Counted from the first letter of the stretch, positions 17,529 through 26,870 are shown. The stretch is 64,000 bases of DNA from Bdellovibrio sp. 22V (GCF_030169785.1 NZ_CP125854.1:372001-436000); one strand, 5' to 3'. Program-made: numbers and translations. The notes: generated by a model not told the origin, from the letters alone.

Positions 17529-18971
17529 TTACTTCAAATTATCGTCAGTGAGATCAACGATTGGTTTGATCTTTCTCATAAACGTGATAGCGAACTGATC
17601 TTGCGCATAAGCACCACGTTTCCTCATTTTCAATGCGATACGAACTTGTCCTAAACCGTTGTTAGCGATCAAACGAGCTTCGCCAATGTAGTTTGCATAG
17701 TTCAATCTTGTGTTATCCAAAGAGATCAAATCCAAAGTGTCTTCTTGATCTTTAGCAATACGAGAAAGGTTGATATTCACGCCTGTTCCCGCTTCCGGAG
17801 CCAAAAGAGGTCCCGCAAAAGCAAGAAGCTCACGATTCACACCTTTCATCGCCACGTTAAATCCAGAGCGACCGTTAACAACTTCCCATGAAGAGATTTT
17901 TGAAGTCTTCACTTTGTTATCAACATCCAATCTTTGGATCGTGCTCAACATGAATTCTTGCAACAACAAGAACTCTGGGTTGTCTGTGTGTTTGCCTGCT
18001 GCCGGTAAGTGGAAGTACAGGTCTGCCGCAGAATTTCTGAAAACCAAGTTAATGATTGCGCTTGCAGGAGAAGAACCGATTTTGACTCTTACGAAAGTCG
18101 TTTCACAACCGCCGTCAAGATCCAAACATTTCAAAGTACCTTCGATAGCGCGAGTGCCTGTTGATCTTTCGCCGTTACCTGCGCGAACAGATCTCAACGG
18201 AGAAGCATAACCCTCAGAGCCATTTGCGCCCGCAAGATTATAAACCTTCTGAGAACCACCCTCTTGAACTTTCAAAGTCACAACAGCGTCACCAGACAAA
18301 CCGTCAACGCTCAACTTTGCGGAAACAACAGAAGCTGCTGCATCCAAATTCAAACGACGAGTTTCATAACTGACTTTTTCGTTACGAGCTCTCAAATAGT
18401 TCAAAAGATTGTCTGTGGAAGAAGATGTATAAACCAAACCGTCTTCAGTCACAGCACCCGTCATACGCTTCGTCAAATTATCACGCGTTACGTTCGCTGC
18501 ATCGTTCGTACGATAATCAGGAGGCAATTGTGTCAAACCGCCTGGAGCGGGACGAGTATCCACAACCGGTGGAGTCGTTGGTCGTGCCGGTTCAGAAACA
18601 ACAGGACCTGGAGCTGGAGGAGCTGGTGGAACTTGCGTACCAGGTTTTGGTTGCTGCGTTTTCGGAGCATCCGGTTTTTTACCAGGAGTCGGAGCTGGTT
18701 TCGTTGGCTTACTAGGCTCAGGAATTGGCTCTGGAAGAGGTGGATTGTAGTCAGAATCTCCTTGAGCATTAGGATCAGGAAGACCTCCGCCGATAGATCC
18801 GCTTGTATCATCTGTTTTTTGTGTTGGATTCGGTTGAGTGACTGTTTGGTCAGAAGTTTGACCAGGAGCCGGTTGTTCAATTAAATCTTTTTTCTTTCCA
18901 CACGCTGAAAGACCGAGAGTCGCGACAAGCGCAGCCGTGATCATCGTGTGCTTATGAAGCATAGGTAGCAT
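17529..18971 (-). CDS. Proline-rich lipoprotein of unknown function
   Basis: A 480-residue predicted lipoprotein: the signal sequence ends in the lipobox LSAC followed by GKKKD. Residues 35-155 are a Pro/Thr/Lys-rich low-complexity spacer (PEPIPEPSKPTKPAPTPGKK), likely to span the periplasm or peptidoglycan. Residues about 160-480 are a folded region with no family I recognise; one Cys pair is visible (KCLDLDGGCETTF). The start has GGAGG six bases upstream. It is a single-gene transcript with its own terminator at 17463-17492. The architecture, lipid anchor plus proline spacer plus globular domain, is repeated in the unrelated lipoprotein at 39713. Confidence 0.75.
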   Translation of the reverse strand: MLPMLHKHTMITAALVATLGLSACGKKKDLIEQPAPGQTSDQTVTQPNPTQKTDDTSGSIGGGLPDPNAQGDSDYNPPLPEPIPEPSKPTKPAPTPGKKPDAPKTQQPKPGTQVPPAPPAPGPVVSEPARPTTPPVVDTRPAPGGLTQLPPDYRTNDAANVTRDNLTKRMTGAVTEDGLVYTSSSTDNLLNYLRARNEKVSYETRRLNLDAAASVVSAKLSVDGLSGDAVVTLKVQEGGSQKVYNLAGANGSEGYASPLRSVRAGNGERSTGTRAIEGTLKCLDLDGGCETTFVRVKIGSSPASAIINLVFRNSAADLYFHLPAAGKHTDNPEFLLLQEFMLSTIQRLDVDNKVKTSKISSWEVVNGRSGFNVAMKGVNRELLAFAGPLLAPEAGTGVNINLSRIAKDQEDTLDLISLDNTRLNYANYIGEARLIANNGLGQVRIALKMRKRGAYAQDQFAITFMRKIKPIVDLTDDNLK

Positions 18972-19095
18972 TAGAAACCTCCAAGTATTCTATCGCTGGA
19001 CCATTAAGCAAGCCTTGGGCCAGAATTCGTCACCCCTCATCAGGGCTTGTATTGCAATACAGTTACGATTTAGACTCTGTTCTGGAAGGAATTAC

Positions 19096-19791
19096 ATGCC
19101 TGTACAACAATTCGGCGAGCTCTTGAGCAACCCCAAAAAACTGACTCAACATATTCTTAAAGTGTTCTTTTGCGCACTTGTCTTGGCTATTTTGGCGATG
19201 CTCTTTATTGATCAGCCGCTCTCTGCTTATTTTGCAGAGAAAGAAGTGAAAGATCTTTACTGGGCCTGGGCGCGCATTCTGACCGACATTGGTTTGTCAG
19301 AGTATTATTTCATTCTCGCTTTGGGCACGTGGGCTTTTACGAAGTGGATTGCTCCTTTAATCACGGCTTTTAAAAAACATCCCAACAAGGTCGACTACTA
19401 TCGCCGCTGGGGACTTAATTTCTTTGTCGCTCTTCTTGTCTGTGGAGCGATGACTCACATTATTAAATTCCTCGCAGGCCGCCAAAGACCTCACAAGTCG
19501 CCTGACTTTGATCCTTACGTTTTCAATCCATTCACAACGCATTGGCACTGGCATTCATTCTCTTCTGGCCACTCGCAGGTGATCTTCACCGCAGCAACGA
19601 TGATGAGTGTGGCTTTCCCGCGCTTTCGCTGGTTCTGGATTCCTTTCGCAATGTTGATTTGTGCCACTCGCGTTGTGGTTCATGACCACTTCCTCAGCGA
19701 CATTATTATGGGCGCGGCCGTTGGTTATATCGGAACATTGCTCGCACTGCAGCTCATGCGCAAAAAGACCAAGAACGGACTTTATCCTTAA
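19096..19791 (+). CDS. PAP2-family phosphatase, membrane-bound
   Basis: A 231-residue PAP2 (phosphatidic acid phosphatase type 2) membrane enzyme, which removes phosphate from lipid phosphates such as undecaprenyl pyrophosphate or phosphatidylglycerol phosphate. All three catalytic motifs are present: C1 at K124-P132 (KFLAGRQRP), C2 at 156-159 (SSGH) and C3 with R192, H198 and D202 (TRVVVHDHFLSD). About five to six hydrophobic helices. The ATG at 19096 follows GGAAGGAATTAC; longer in-frame sequence upstream is not conserved-looking. It overlaps the convergent YgjP-like gene by four bases. Confidence 0.9.
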   Translation: MPVQQFGELLSNPKKLTQHILKVFFCALVLAILAMLFIDQPLSAYFAEKEVKDLYWAWARILTDIGLSEYYFILALGTWAFTKWIAPLITAFKKHPNKVDYYRRWGLNFFVALLVCGAMTHIIKFLAGRQRPHKSPDFDPYVFNPFTTHWHWHSFSSGHSQVIFTAATMMSVAFPRFRWFWIPFAMLICATRVVVHDHFLSDIIMGAAVGYIGTLLALQLMRKKTKNGLYP

Positions 19792-20543
19792 TTTTGCTCT
19801 GACAAAAATTCGACGAGGTATTGGGATTCTTTTAAAGACTTCATGATCTCTTTATAATTCCCAATATGCGTTTCGACGAGCGACCAGAATTTGTTGGAGT
19901 GATCCATATGCTGCAAATGCGCTAGCTCATGGACGATGACGTAGTCAATGATCTCTTGAGCAAACACAATCAGACGCCAGTTCAAGTTGATACTCTTTTT
20001 AGAAGAGCAACTTCCCCATCGTGTGCGCTGTTCACGGAATTTCACCTGCGACGGGCGCAGGCCCATCTGTGCTGACCAGTATTCCAGGCGTTCGCTTAAA
20101 AAAGTTACGGCTTCGCGTTTGTAAAAGTGACGTATTTCTTTCAGCGCTGTGGGATGTTCTTCGAGCAGAGAATTCGCACTCCACTGGTTGCGTGGAATGT
20201 GTAAAAGAAGATTTTCCTCTGTCACCGAAACAAATGGTTTTTTATTAAGTGTGATAACGACCTTGAGTTTTCTTTCTTTACCTAGAAACGGAAAATTCTC
20301 GTAAGCCTTGATCTTTTTATCCGGAAACCTCTCTGCGATTTCAGAGAACTTGAGGAAGTTCTTTTCGATCCAGTCTTTTTTCGCCATCAGGAAGTCGACG
20401 ATGACTTTTTGCGAAGTGCTTTTCGCAGCGACGACTTTGATCGGTTTATTGGGATAAAGATAAATAGATACCGAGCGGCGAAAATTTCGTCGGTGTACTT
20501 CCACAGGCCATTTTGCGAAGAGAAAGGTTTCTTTGCCGCTCAT
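19788..20543 (-). CDS. YgjP-type M48-like metallopeptidase (DUF45)
   Basis: A 251-residue protein of the YgjP/WLM-like family, putative zinc-dependent peptidase of the cytoplasm. Seen: the family motif FREQRTRWGSCSSKKSINLNWRLI and then the zinc motif HELAHLQHMDHSNKFW with the HExxH core. Substrate unknown; the fold also occurs in SprT-like proteins. Its coding region overlaps the stop of the convergent PAP2 gene by four bases. Its 5' end lies close to the divergent srkA gene at 20591, so the two share about 47 bases of intergenic space. Confidence 0.88.
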   Translation of the reverse strand: MSGKETFLFAKWPVEVHRRNFRRSVSIYLYPNKPIKVVAAKSTSQKVIVDFLMAKKDWIEKNFLKFSEIAERFPDKKIKAYENFPFLGKERKLKVVITLNKKPFVSVTEENLLLHIPRNQWSANSLLEEHPTALKEIRHFYKREAVTFLSERLEYWSAQMGLRPSQVKFREQRTRWGSCSSKKSINLNWRLIVFAQEIIDYVIVHELAHLQHMDHSNKFWSLVETHIGNYKEIMKSLKESQYLVEFLSEQN

Positions 20544-20590
20544 TGCAGTCAGAGAATGACTTAACCGGAAAAAACTGGCAAGTTGGAAGA

Positions 20591-21565
20591 ATGGATAAAA
20601 CCTCTTCTTTCTATAACCTCGATCCGGAAAAAGTTCTGCAAGCCGCAGAAAATGCCGGGTTTTATCCTACGGGCGAATTCACGCAGCTCAATTCCTATGA
20701 AAATCGTGTTTTTGATATTCGCTTGGAACAACCTCTTGATCCGAGCAGTTACACTAAAAACGTGATTGCCAAGTTTTACCGCCCGCAAAGATGGAGCAAA
20801 GAAGCTATTCTGGAAGAACATGAGTTTCTTCTTTCTTTGAAGGCGGAGGGCATTCCCGCGGTGGCTCCTCTTTTTCAAGGCCACGACACGACGGTGTTTG
20901 AAGCCGACGGAATGTATGTCGCTTTCTTTCCCAAAGTCTTAGGACGCATGCCACAAGAGTTTTTAGAAGGTGAACTTAAAAAGGTCGGCCGCTTAATGGC
21001 GCAAGTTCACAACGTCGGCGCAAAAAAACGCGCGCCTCACCGTCCGGTTTTAGATACGACCTATTATGGCGGCTGGAACACTTTGGACAATCTACAAGAT
21101 TGGATTACGCCTGAATTGCGTGAACGCTACACGATCGCAGCGGAAGATATCTTGTTTGCGATCGACGATCTTTTCGATCCTTCCGAATTCATTCGTATTC
21201 ACGGCGACTGTCACAAAGGAAATTTACTCAATAATGGCAAAGAATTTTTCCTCGTGGATTTCGACGATTTCGTCAATGGTCCCGTGATTCAGGATTTCTG
21301 GATGCTCCTTTCAGGGGACGCCGATCGTCTTGACGAAGAAAAATTCCAAATCATCGAAGGCTATGAAGAACTGCGCGAGTTTCCTGATCATCAGTGGTCT
21401 TGGATTCCTCTTTTAAGAGGTTTGCGTATTATTTCCTATGCAGGGTGGATTGCGAAACGCTGGGACGACCCAAGCTTCCCGCGCCTTTTCCCAGAGTTCA
21501 ACACGTTCCGATATTGGGCTGAAGAAGTCGAAGCTCTTGAAAAAATCGCGTGGCAAATCCGGTAG
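20591..21565 (+). CDS. srkA: Stress response kinase A (SrkA/YihE-like)
   Basis: A 324-residue serine/threonine kinase of the SrkA (YihE, RdoA) group within the aminoglycoside phosphotransferase-like superfamily, linked to envelope stress survival. Seen: QLNSYENRVFDIRLE and NVIAKFYRPQRWSKEAILEEH (nucleotide-binding Lys and Glu), catalytic loop IRIHGDCHKGNLL, metal site LVDFDDFVNGPVIQDFWML. Length matches E. coli SrkA. The ATG at 20591 is preceded by GGAAGA. A perfect GGTACC palindrome follows four bases after the stop. Confidence 0.93.
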   Translation: MDKTSSFYNLDPEKVLQAAENAGFYPTGEFTQLNSYENRVFDIRLEQPLDPSSYTKNVIAKFYRPQRWSKEAILEEHEFLLSLKAEGIPAVAPLFQGHDTTVFEADGMYVAFFPKVLGRMPQEFLEGELKKVGRLMAQVHNVGAKKRAPHRPVLDTTYYGGWNTLDNLQDWITPELRERYTIAAEDILFAIDDLFDPSEFIRIHGDCHKGNLLNNGKEFFLVDFDDFVNGPVIQDFWMLLSGDADRLDEEKFQIIEGYEELREFPDHQWSWIPLLRGLRIISYAGWIAKRWDDPSFPRLFPEFNTFRYWAEEVEALEKIAWQIR

Positions 21566-21568
21566 TGG

Positions 21569-21586
21569 GAAAAAGGTACCTTTTTC
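21569..21586. repeat. GGTACC palindromic element
   Basis: GAAAAAGGTACCTTTTTC, a perfect 18-bp palindrome, four bases after the srkA stop and just before the convergent esterase gene end. A longer relative is at 50244-50268. It may serve as a bidirectional transcription end. Confidence 0.6.
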
Positions 21587-22390
21587 TTAAGGATGTCTTA
21601 AGAACCACTCTGTGATGAGTTCCGGGGAATCATCGAGCCATTGATGGCCTGCTGTGGGATCAACAAAGTATTCCGCCTCGACGCCACGGCGTTTTAACTT
21701 TTCGTAATATGAAAGCATTGTTTCAACAGGAACGACTCTGTCATCTTCGCCGTGCAAGAAAAGAGTCGGTGGATGATTCTGTGGAATAACGTCAGGCACG
21801 AAACACAAAGGTCCTTTGCAATCTGCAAAAGAAGCCGATTCGATGGCCAATGCTTTGAACACGCCTGGGAAACTCACCGCCATACGACTGGAGTGGTAGC
21901 CTCCGCTAGAGATGCCCGTCGCATAAAGGCGTTGCATGTTTAATTTTCCGAAGCGCTTTGCTTTCATGTCTTTCAAGAGCTGCTGGATAAAATCAAAATC
22001 CTGGGATTTTTCGTAGTCGACACCGATGATGTTTGTCATCCACGCAACTCCGGCAATCGCGCGCGGGGCCACCACCGCAAAGCCACTGTCTAACAAAGAT
22101 TGAATCAAACGAATTTCATTGTAACCGCCGAAAGGCAAAACTTTTTGGCGCGAGAATTCGACATCAAAGAAACTGCCTTGATAGATAATAACCGCGGGCC
22201 ACCCCTCTTTGGGAGCTTTTCCCGCGGGAGTGGCATATCTAACAGCTCTTTTAAAATCAGAACCGGAAATTTCCAATTCACGAGAAGGACATGTGATGCG
22301 ATCCAGAGGACCGGAAACTTCACACAGAGATTTCGCCTGAGCTGAAATACTCAAAGCCACCATAGATACCAGTAAAACAAATCTTTGCAT
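21587..22390 (-). CDS. Secreted alpha/beta hydrolase, PHB depolymerase/esterase-like
   Basis: A 267-residue exported alpha/beta hydrolase. The signal peptide (FVLLVSMVALSISAQA) precedes the mature domain. The catalytic triad is visible: nucleophile Ser in GISSGGYHSS, Asp in LHGEDDRVVP, and His in DPTAGHQW near the C-terminus; WPAVIIYQGSFF is the oxyanion-strand region. This layout fits the poly(3-hydroxybutyrate) depolymerase/feruloyl esterase group (LpqC-like). In a predator it could act on prey polymers in the periplasm (inference). AGGAGG precedes the start. Confidence 0.85.
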   Translation of the reverse strand: MQRFVLLVSMVALSISAQAKSLCEVSGPLDRITCPSRELEISGSDFKRAVRYATPAGKAPKEGWPAVIIYQGSFFDVEFSRQKVLPFGGYNEIRLIQSLLDSGFAVVAPRAIAGVAWMTNIIGVDYEKSQDFDFIQQLLKDMKAKRFGKLNMQRLYATGISSGGYHSSRMAVSFPGVFKALAIESASFADCKGPLCFVPDVIPQNHPPTLFLHGEDDRVVPVETMLSYYEKLKRRGVEAEYFVDPTAGHQWLDDSPELITEWFLRHP

Positions 22391-22576
22391 TGATTCCTCC
22401 TCGGGAATTCTGCGCCACTATAGTGGTGACTTCCCGAGCTGTCCTTACAAAGAGTTGACGGGTTCTGCGTCCTTTTGTCAAAAGAGGTCCCGAATTTCAA
22501 GGCCTCGTACGCAACATTACCATCTTTTCATGAGAATTCGTGGCTCTTAAATTCCCGTTGATGATTAAAATCTTCT

Positions 22577-23023
22577 TCATAGAATGCCTCCCACGTAAAG
22601 AGCGACAATAAAAAGAACTTGTACAAAGCCCCGCTGAAAGGCGGAAAGAGGTTCCGCGCCTCTAAAACGGATCTTGTATTTAGCTGCATAGAAATTCGCT
22701 GGAAATACGCAGACAAGAAAAGCAATGAGAACCCAAGCCGCATAGGGACGAGTCACCGGATTGATAAGATCAATCGCCCCGACAATTTCAATAACGCCTG
22801 TTAAATAAACCAGGAACATTTTCGCGGGAATCGCCGGTGGAATCATTTTAACGAATTCGTGTCTTAGCTTTGTGAAGTGACTAATGCCCGCAAAGAAAAA
22901 GACCATGATCATGATCCACAGGGGGACTTCTTTCCATTCTGCCAGAAGCCCGAAGGCTTTTGCGACTAGGGCCAAGGCGGAAAACACAATCAACATTCGA
23001 TAAAAGGCATTTAAGCGTTTCAT
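22577..23023 (-). CDS. DoxX-family membrane protein
   Basis: A 148-residue membrane protein with four hydrophobic helices in the DoxX arrangement (MIMVFFFAGISHFTKLRHEF, then VYLTGVIEIVGAIDLINP, then FLVCVFPANFYAAKYK). I use the ATG at 23023; an upstream ATG at 23083 would read through the operator region and the divergent gene. The 5' leader carries two operator-like dyads at 23023-23060, beside a gene that keeps only the C-terminal part of a TetR regulator. Confidence 0.85.
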   Translation of the reverse strand: MKRLNAFYRMLIVFSALALVAKAFGLLAEWKEVPLWIMIMVFFFAGISHFTKLRHEFVKMIPPAIPAKMFLVYLTGVIEIVGAIDLINPVTRPYAAWVLIAFLVCVFPANFYAAKYKIRFRGAEPLSAFQRGFVQVLFIVALYVGGIL

Positions 23024-23060
23024 GTAACCAATGGTAACATTGATGTGACCATTGTAAACA
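23023..23060. promoter_or_regulatory. Two operator-like dyads in front of doxX
   Basis: TGTAACCAATGGTAACA (23023-23039) is symmetric at 14 of 17 positions. TGTGACCATTGTAAACA (23044-23060) is an inverted variant of it, sharing TGT, CAATGGT and ACA. They are probably TetR binding sites, now orphaned if the neighbouring regulator is truncated. Confidence 0.65.
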
Positions 23061-23359
23061 TAGACTACCGCAGCATGTTTCATTCAGAACTGCGCCGTGC
23101 TGACGAGCAAAGACAAGAACTGCACGACGCCGGAGAAAAAGCGTTTCTTCCGCTGGTTGAAATTTTAGGGGAAGGAATTAAAAACGGAACCTTCAAAAAA
23201 GAAGATCCCGTCATGGTAGCTCGCTCGGTTTGGTCCAGCGTGCATGGCTTTTCGATTCTGCTGCTCGATGGACAATTTCAAAGTCTTACTTCGAAAAACG
23301 CAGTTTCTGAGGCCGTTGACCTGCATCTCGCATTTATAGAACGGGCAGTTCTTAAATAG
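23045..23359 (+). pseudogene. TetR-type regulator lacking its DNA-binding domain
   Basis: The frame from GTG 23045 (or ATG 23075) encodes about 100 residues that look like the C-terminal ligand and dimer domain of TetR proteins of the WHG type: FLPLVEILGEGIKNGTFKKED, then ARSVWSSVHGFSILLLDGQF, then DLHLAFIERAVL. The usual N-terminal helix-turn-helix of about 60-90 residues is missing; upstream in this frame there is a stop at 23012. No ribosome site is seen. Probably a deletion remnant, although a small dimerisation modulator cannot be excluded. Confidence 0.7.
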
Positions 23360-23370
23360 TTTGATCTTGT

Positions 23371-23790
23371 CTATTTGCTTTCAAGCTCGACGTAGTGCCA
23401 AACTCCACCGATGCCGTCACCCAGGTCATCACCTTTCACGCGGTCAAAGGCGTATGTGTATACAGGACGTCCATTGTAAGTCAGCTGCATTTGATTGTTA
23501 TGGCGTCGAACCATGCCTAAAGGAGCAGTCAAAGTCGCCACTTCTTCCGCTGTCAAAAGATAGGGCGGCCAAATCTCGGCGCACGTTTCTTTACACGTCG
23601 GCATCGGTTGATTCAAATCCGGATCAAAAACATACAGCGTTTTACCGATACTGTCGGCAAGAAGCATTTCTCCTTCCGCATTAGTGACTGCAGTTGTCAG
23701 CGGAACTCGCGGCGTTGTTCCGTTGGCGAAAACACCCAAGGCGAAAAGTGAAAGTGTGAGTTGAATAACAATAAGTTTAAGAATTTTCAT
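23371..23790 (-). CDS. Secreted COG4315-type repeat protein
   Basis: A 139-residue exported protein of the COG4315 family ('secreted repeat of unknown function', Yx(F/W)xxD motif). Seen: signal peptide ending FALGVFANG, first repeat LLADSIGKTLYVFDPDLNQP followed by CKETCAEIWPP (the conserved C-x3-C-x3-WPP), and a second repeat LTYNGRPVYTYAFDRVKGD. The function of the family is unknown; it is found in periplasmic and lipoprotein contexts with redox genes. ATG 23790 is preceded by AAAGGAG. It converges with the truncated TetR frame. Confidence 0.85.
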   Translation of the reverse strand: MKILKLIVIQLTLSLFALGVFANGTTPRVPLTTAVTNAEGEMLLADSIGKTLYVFDPDLNQPMPTCKETCAEIWPPYLLTAEEVATLTAPLGMVRRHNNQMQLTYNGRPVYTYAFDRVKGDDLGDGIGGVWHYVELESK

Positions 23791-23903
23791 AGGGATCTCC
23801 TTTTTTTGTTCAGACATCCTGAGGAGCGAACTCCCTGGCGTCTAAGAAAATCCCTTTGAGATGTGACGAATCAGTTTCCCAAGAGTCGTTTCACAAAACG
23901 TCC

Positions 23904-24695
23904 CTAGTTTTTTTGTGCTTTCTGATAAAGCGGCATCACTTTAGGAATCAAAGCCGCAATGTTTTTAAGACGAGTCTCATCCGCGGGATGCGTGCTTAGG
24001 ATTTCCGGCGGCTTGCCACCTTGCGAACCCATCTTCTTCCACAAACTTAAAGCTTCGTTCGGATCATAACCCGCGCGCGCCATCAGCTCGACACCGATAT
24101 CATCGGCTTCGGATTCTTGCCCACGGCTGTGCGGAAGAGTGACCGCCAAAGTCGTTAATTGTTCGGCGTAACCAACGTAAGAAGCATCGACTTTACCGCT
24201 TAAGAGAATCGCCTGAAGGCCGACGTTTTTCACGAGCTCCTCTGACATTCTTTCACGGCCGTGCTCACGAAGAGCATGGGCAATCTCGTGACCCATGATC
24301 GCGGCGATCTCTCCGTCCGTGAGTTTTAATTTTTCGATGATGCCTGTGTAAAACATGATCTTTCCACCCGGCATACAGAAGGCGTTAAGCTCGGGGGAAG
24401 AGACAACGTGGACTTCCCACGCCCACTTTGGCGCTTCCTCACGGAAAATCGCCGTCTGCGGAATGAGGCGCTTGGCGATAACGTTGAGGCGGCGAACCTG
24501 ATCTGGATTCTTATCCAAGGCACCTTTCTTTTGCGCTTCGGACTTTGTCGCCGTGTAAGCTTGGGCCGACATGGAAATCACTTCTTCGTTCGGAATCAGA
24601 AGAAGTTGTCGCCGTTTGACCCCAATCTCCCCTTCTTTGGTAGATGTGGCACAGGACGTAATGATGAGTGTAAGTAAGACTAGCAGAATTCTCAT
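23904..24695 (-). CDS. M48-family metallopeptidase lipoprotein (LoiP-like)
   Basis: A 263-residue predicted lipoprotein (lipobox ITSC) with an M48/Oma1-type peptidase domain. Zinc motif HEIAHALREHGRERMSE with HExxH, and the downstream Glu in ESEADDIGVELMARAGYDPNEA, are both present, as is the conserved CMPGGKIMFYTGI before the active site. Relatives such as LoiP and BepA degrade or fold outer-membrane proteins in the periplasm. No strong ribosome site at the ATG. It stands alone, with the divergent icd gene upstream. Confidence 0.9.
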   Translation of the reverse strand: MRILLVLLTLIITSCATSTKEGEIGVKRRQLLLIPNEEVISMSAQAYTATKSEAQKKGALDKNPDQVRRLNVIAKRLIPQTAIFREEAPKWAWEVHVVSSPELNAFCMPGGKIMFYTGIIEKLKLTDGEIAAIMGHEIAHALREHGRERMSEELVKNVGLQAILLSGKVDASYVGYAEQLTTLAVTLPHSRGQESEADDIGVELMARAGYDPNEALSLWKKMGSQGGKPPEILSTHPADETRLKNIAALIPKVMPLYQKAQKN

Positions 24696-24907
24696 AATGT
24701 AAACCTATCAGCACCTTTCCTTAGTAACTACTCTAACGAGCCTCAGTTGGGTTTCAACATCTATAAAGCTTCGGGACTTTGTGACAGCGCTTGTCATTGC
24801 CTGCGGCTGAAATAATGTCCACGACTCGGCCTCTTTTCCTTTGAAACAGCGGCTTCTTCATTCTATATTTTCAGGGCTTTTAGCAATCAAAAGACAAAGG
24901 ACCGACT

Positions 24908-26134
24908 ATGAAGAAAATCAAAGTTGCAAATCCCGTCGTTGAGCTCGACGGCGACGAAATGACAAGAATCATCTGGAAATTCATTAAAGAGAAATTGATT
25001 CTTCCTTACCTCGAAATTGATATTAAGTACTTCGACTTGGGCATGGAACATCGTGATGCTACCAACGACCAAGTGACTGTTGACGCTGCAGAAGCGATCA
25101 AAAAATACAACGTCGGTATCAAGTGCGCGACCATCACTCCTGACGAAGCTCGCGTTAAAGAATTCAACCTGAAGCAAATGTGGAAATCACCAAACGGCAC
25201 TATTCGTAACATCTTGGATGGTACTGTTTTCCGTGAACCTATCATCTGCAAAAACGTGCCTCGCTTGGTTCCTAACTGGACAGCGCCAATCTGTATCGGT
25301 CGTCACGCTTTCGGTGACCAATACCGCGCGACAGATTTCGTGACTAAAGGCAAAGGCAAGTTGACGATCACTTTCGAAGGTGAAAACGGAGAGAAGATTC
25401 AACACGAAGTTTACAACTTCAAAGGTGATGGCGTTGCTCTTGCGATGTACAACACAGACGAATCTATCGCTGGTTTCGCTCGTTCTTGCTTCAACCAAGC
25501 TCTTTCTAAGAAATGGCCTTTGTACCTTTCTACTAAGAACACAATCTTGAAAAAGTACGATGGTCGCTTCAAAGACATCTTCGAAGAGATCTATCAAAAA
25601 GAATTCAAAGCGAAATTCGACGCTGCCGGCATCACATACGAACACCGTTTGATCGATGACATGGTTGCCTCTGCTTTGAAATGGAATGGTAACTTCGTAT
25701 GGGCTTGTAAGAACTATGACGGTGACGTTCAGTCTGATACTGTCGCTCAAGGTTTCGGCTCTTTGGGTCTTATGACTTCAGTTCTTGTGACTCCAGACGG
25801 AAAAACAATGGAATCTGAAGCTGCTCACGGAACTGTGACTCGTCACTACCGTCAGCACCAACAAGGCAAACCGACTTCTACAAATCCAATCGCTTCTATC
25901 TTTGCGTGGACTCGTGGTCTTGAGCACCGTGGAAACTTGGATGGCAACACAGATCTTGTGAAGTTCGCGCAAACTTTGGAAAAAGTTTGTATCGAAACAG
26001 TTGAAGCTGGCTTCATGACAAAAGACCTTGCGGTTTGCATCTACGGCGACAAAGTTCCTGCCGATAAATACATGAACACAGAGCCGTTCTTGGCGAAACT
26101 CGACGAGAACTTGAAAAAAGCTCTTGCGATGTAA
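24908..26134 (+). CDS. icd: NADP-dependent isocitrate dehydrogenase
   Basis: Converts isocitrate to 2-oxoglutarate and CO2 with NADP+ in the TCA cycle. At 408 residues it is the eukaryote-like homodimeric type (as in mammalian IDH1/IDH2), not the E. coli Icd type. Seen: [21 protein letters not shown] at the start, the substrate loop [34 protein letters not shown], the metal-binding [12 protein letters not shown], and [14 protein letters not shown] near the cofactor site. The start has AAAGGA upstream. A hairpin terminator follows at 26162. Codons look highly optimised, as for an abundant enzyme. Confidence 0.97.
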   Translation: MKKIKVANPVVELDGDEMTRIIWKFIKEKLILPYLEIDIKYFDLGMEHRDATNDQVTVDAAEAIKKYNVGIKCATITPDEARVKEFNLKQMWKSPNGTIRNILDGTVFREPIICKNVPRLVPNWTAPICIGRHAFGDQYRATDFVTKGKGKLTITFEGENGEKIQHEVYNFKGDGVALAMYNTDESIAGFARSCFNQALSKKWPLYLSTKNTILKKYDGRFKDIFEEIYQKEFKAKFDAAGITYEHRLIDDMVASALKWNGNFVWACKNYDGDVQSDTVAQGFGSLGLMTSVLVTPDGKTMESEAAHGTVTRHYRQHQQGKPTSTNPIASIFAWTRGLEHRGNLDGNTDLVKFAQTLEKVCIETVEAGFMTKDLAVCIYGDKVPADKYMNTEPFLAKLDENLKKALAM

Positions 26135-26161
26135 TTTGGAATTTTAAATTCTGATTCTCGA

Positions 26162-26194
26162 AAAGCCTCGGTGAAAACCGGGGCTTTTTTTATT
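26162..26194 (+). terminator. icd terminator
   Basis: AAAGCCTCGGT - GAAA - ACCGGGGCTTT followed by TTTTTAT. One G-U pair; GNRA loop. It also overlaps the end of the convergent ankyrin gene at 26190. Confidence 0.9.
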
Positions 26195-26870
26195 TGGCTC
26201 CTGCCTTCTGCAGAATTTGTACGATCTCGTTAAAGTGTTTGCGTTTGGCATGAGCGAGCGCTGTCACGCCATCACCGTCCGGAATATTAGGATCCGCCCC
26301 ATTCTCAAGAAGGATTTGAATGATCTCTTGATGTTTGGGACCGCCGTTACTAAGAACGACAGCCTCCATCAGAGCTGTCCATCCCAGATTGTTCACGTGA
26401 TTCACGTCAATCTTTGTTTTTACGAGTTCGCGGACGACGTCAACATGGCCCTTTTCCGCCGCAGGAATAAGAGCTGTTCCTCCGAAGCGGTTGTAGATTT
26501 TAAAATTAGGATTCGCTTTTAAAATCATTCGCAGAATAAGAAGACGTCCTTCCGCGCCCGCATACAGCAACGGCGTGTCCTGCTTCTGATCTTGCGCATT
26601 CACATCGGCCCCCGCCTCAATCAACAAGCGCGCGATTTCCGCGTCGTTATTTTCAGTCGCAATCATCAAAGGAGTTCGTTTGCGGCTGTCTCTGATCTCG
26701 AGCTGAGCTTTATTTTTGATCAATGTCTGAACCAGCTCTTTATTGTGGCTGTTCACGGCATCAATCAATGTTCTCTCTTCAGGTTTTGCCAGCATACTTT
26801 TCTCCTTCGATACACCTTGCAATGAGGTGAAGACCATCACTGCTAAAATTAGGAAATTTCGAATTTTCAA
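26190..26870 (-). CDS. Exported ankyrin-repeat protein
   Basis: A 226-residue protein with an N-terminal signal peptide (NFLILAVMVFTSLQGVS) and about five ankyrin repeats covering residues 35-226, for example KRTPLMIATENNDAEIARLL followed by IEAGADVNAQDQ, and LGWTALMEAVVLSNGG. Ankyrin repeats bind other proteins; bacterial periplasmic ones often protect against or partner with catalases and toxins. The partner here is unknown. It is a single gene, convergent with icd. Confidence 0.9.
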   Translation of the reverse strand: MKIRNFLILAVMVFTSLQGVSKEKSMLAKPEERTLIDAVNSHNKELVQTLIKNKAQLEIRDSRKRTPLMIATENNDAEIARLLIEAGADVNAQDQKQDTPLLYAGAEGRLLILRMILKANPNFKIYNRFGGTALIPAAEKGHVDVVRELVKTKIDVNHVNNLGWTALMEAVVLSNGGPKHQEIIQILLENGADPNIPDGDGVTALAHAKRKHFNEIVQILQKAGAK

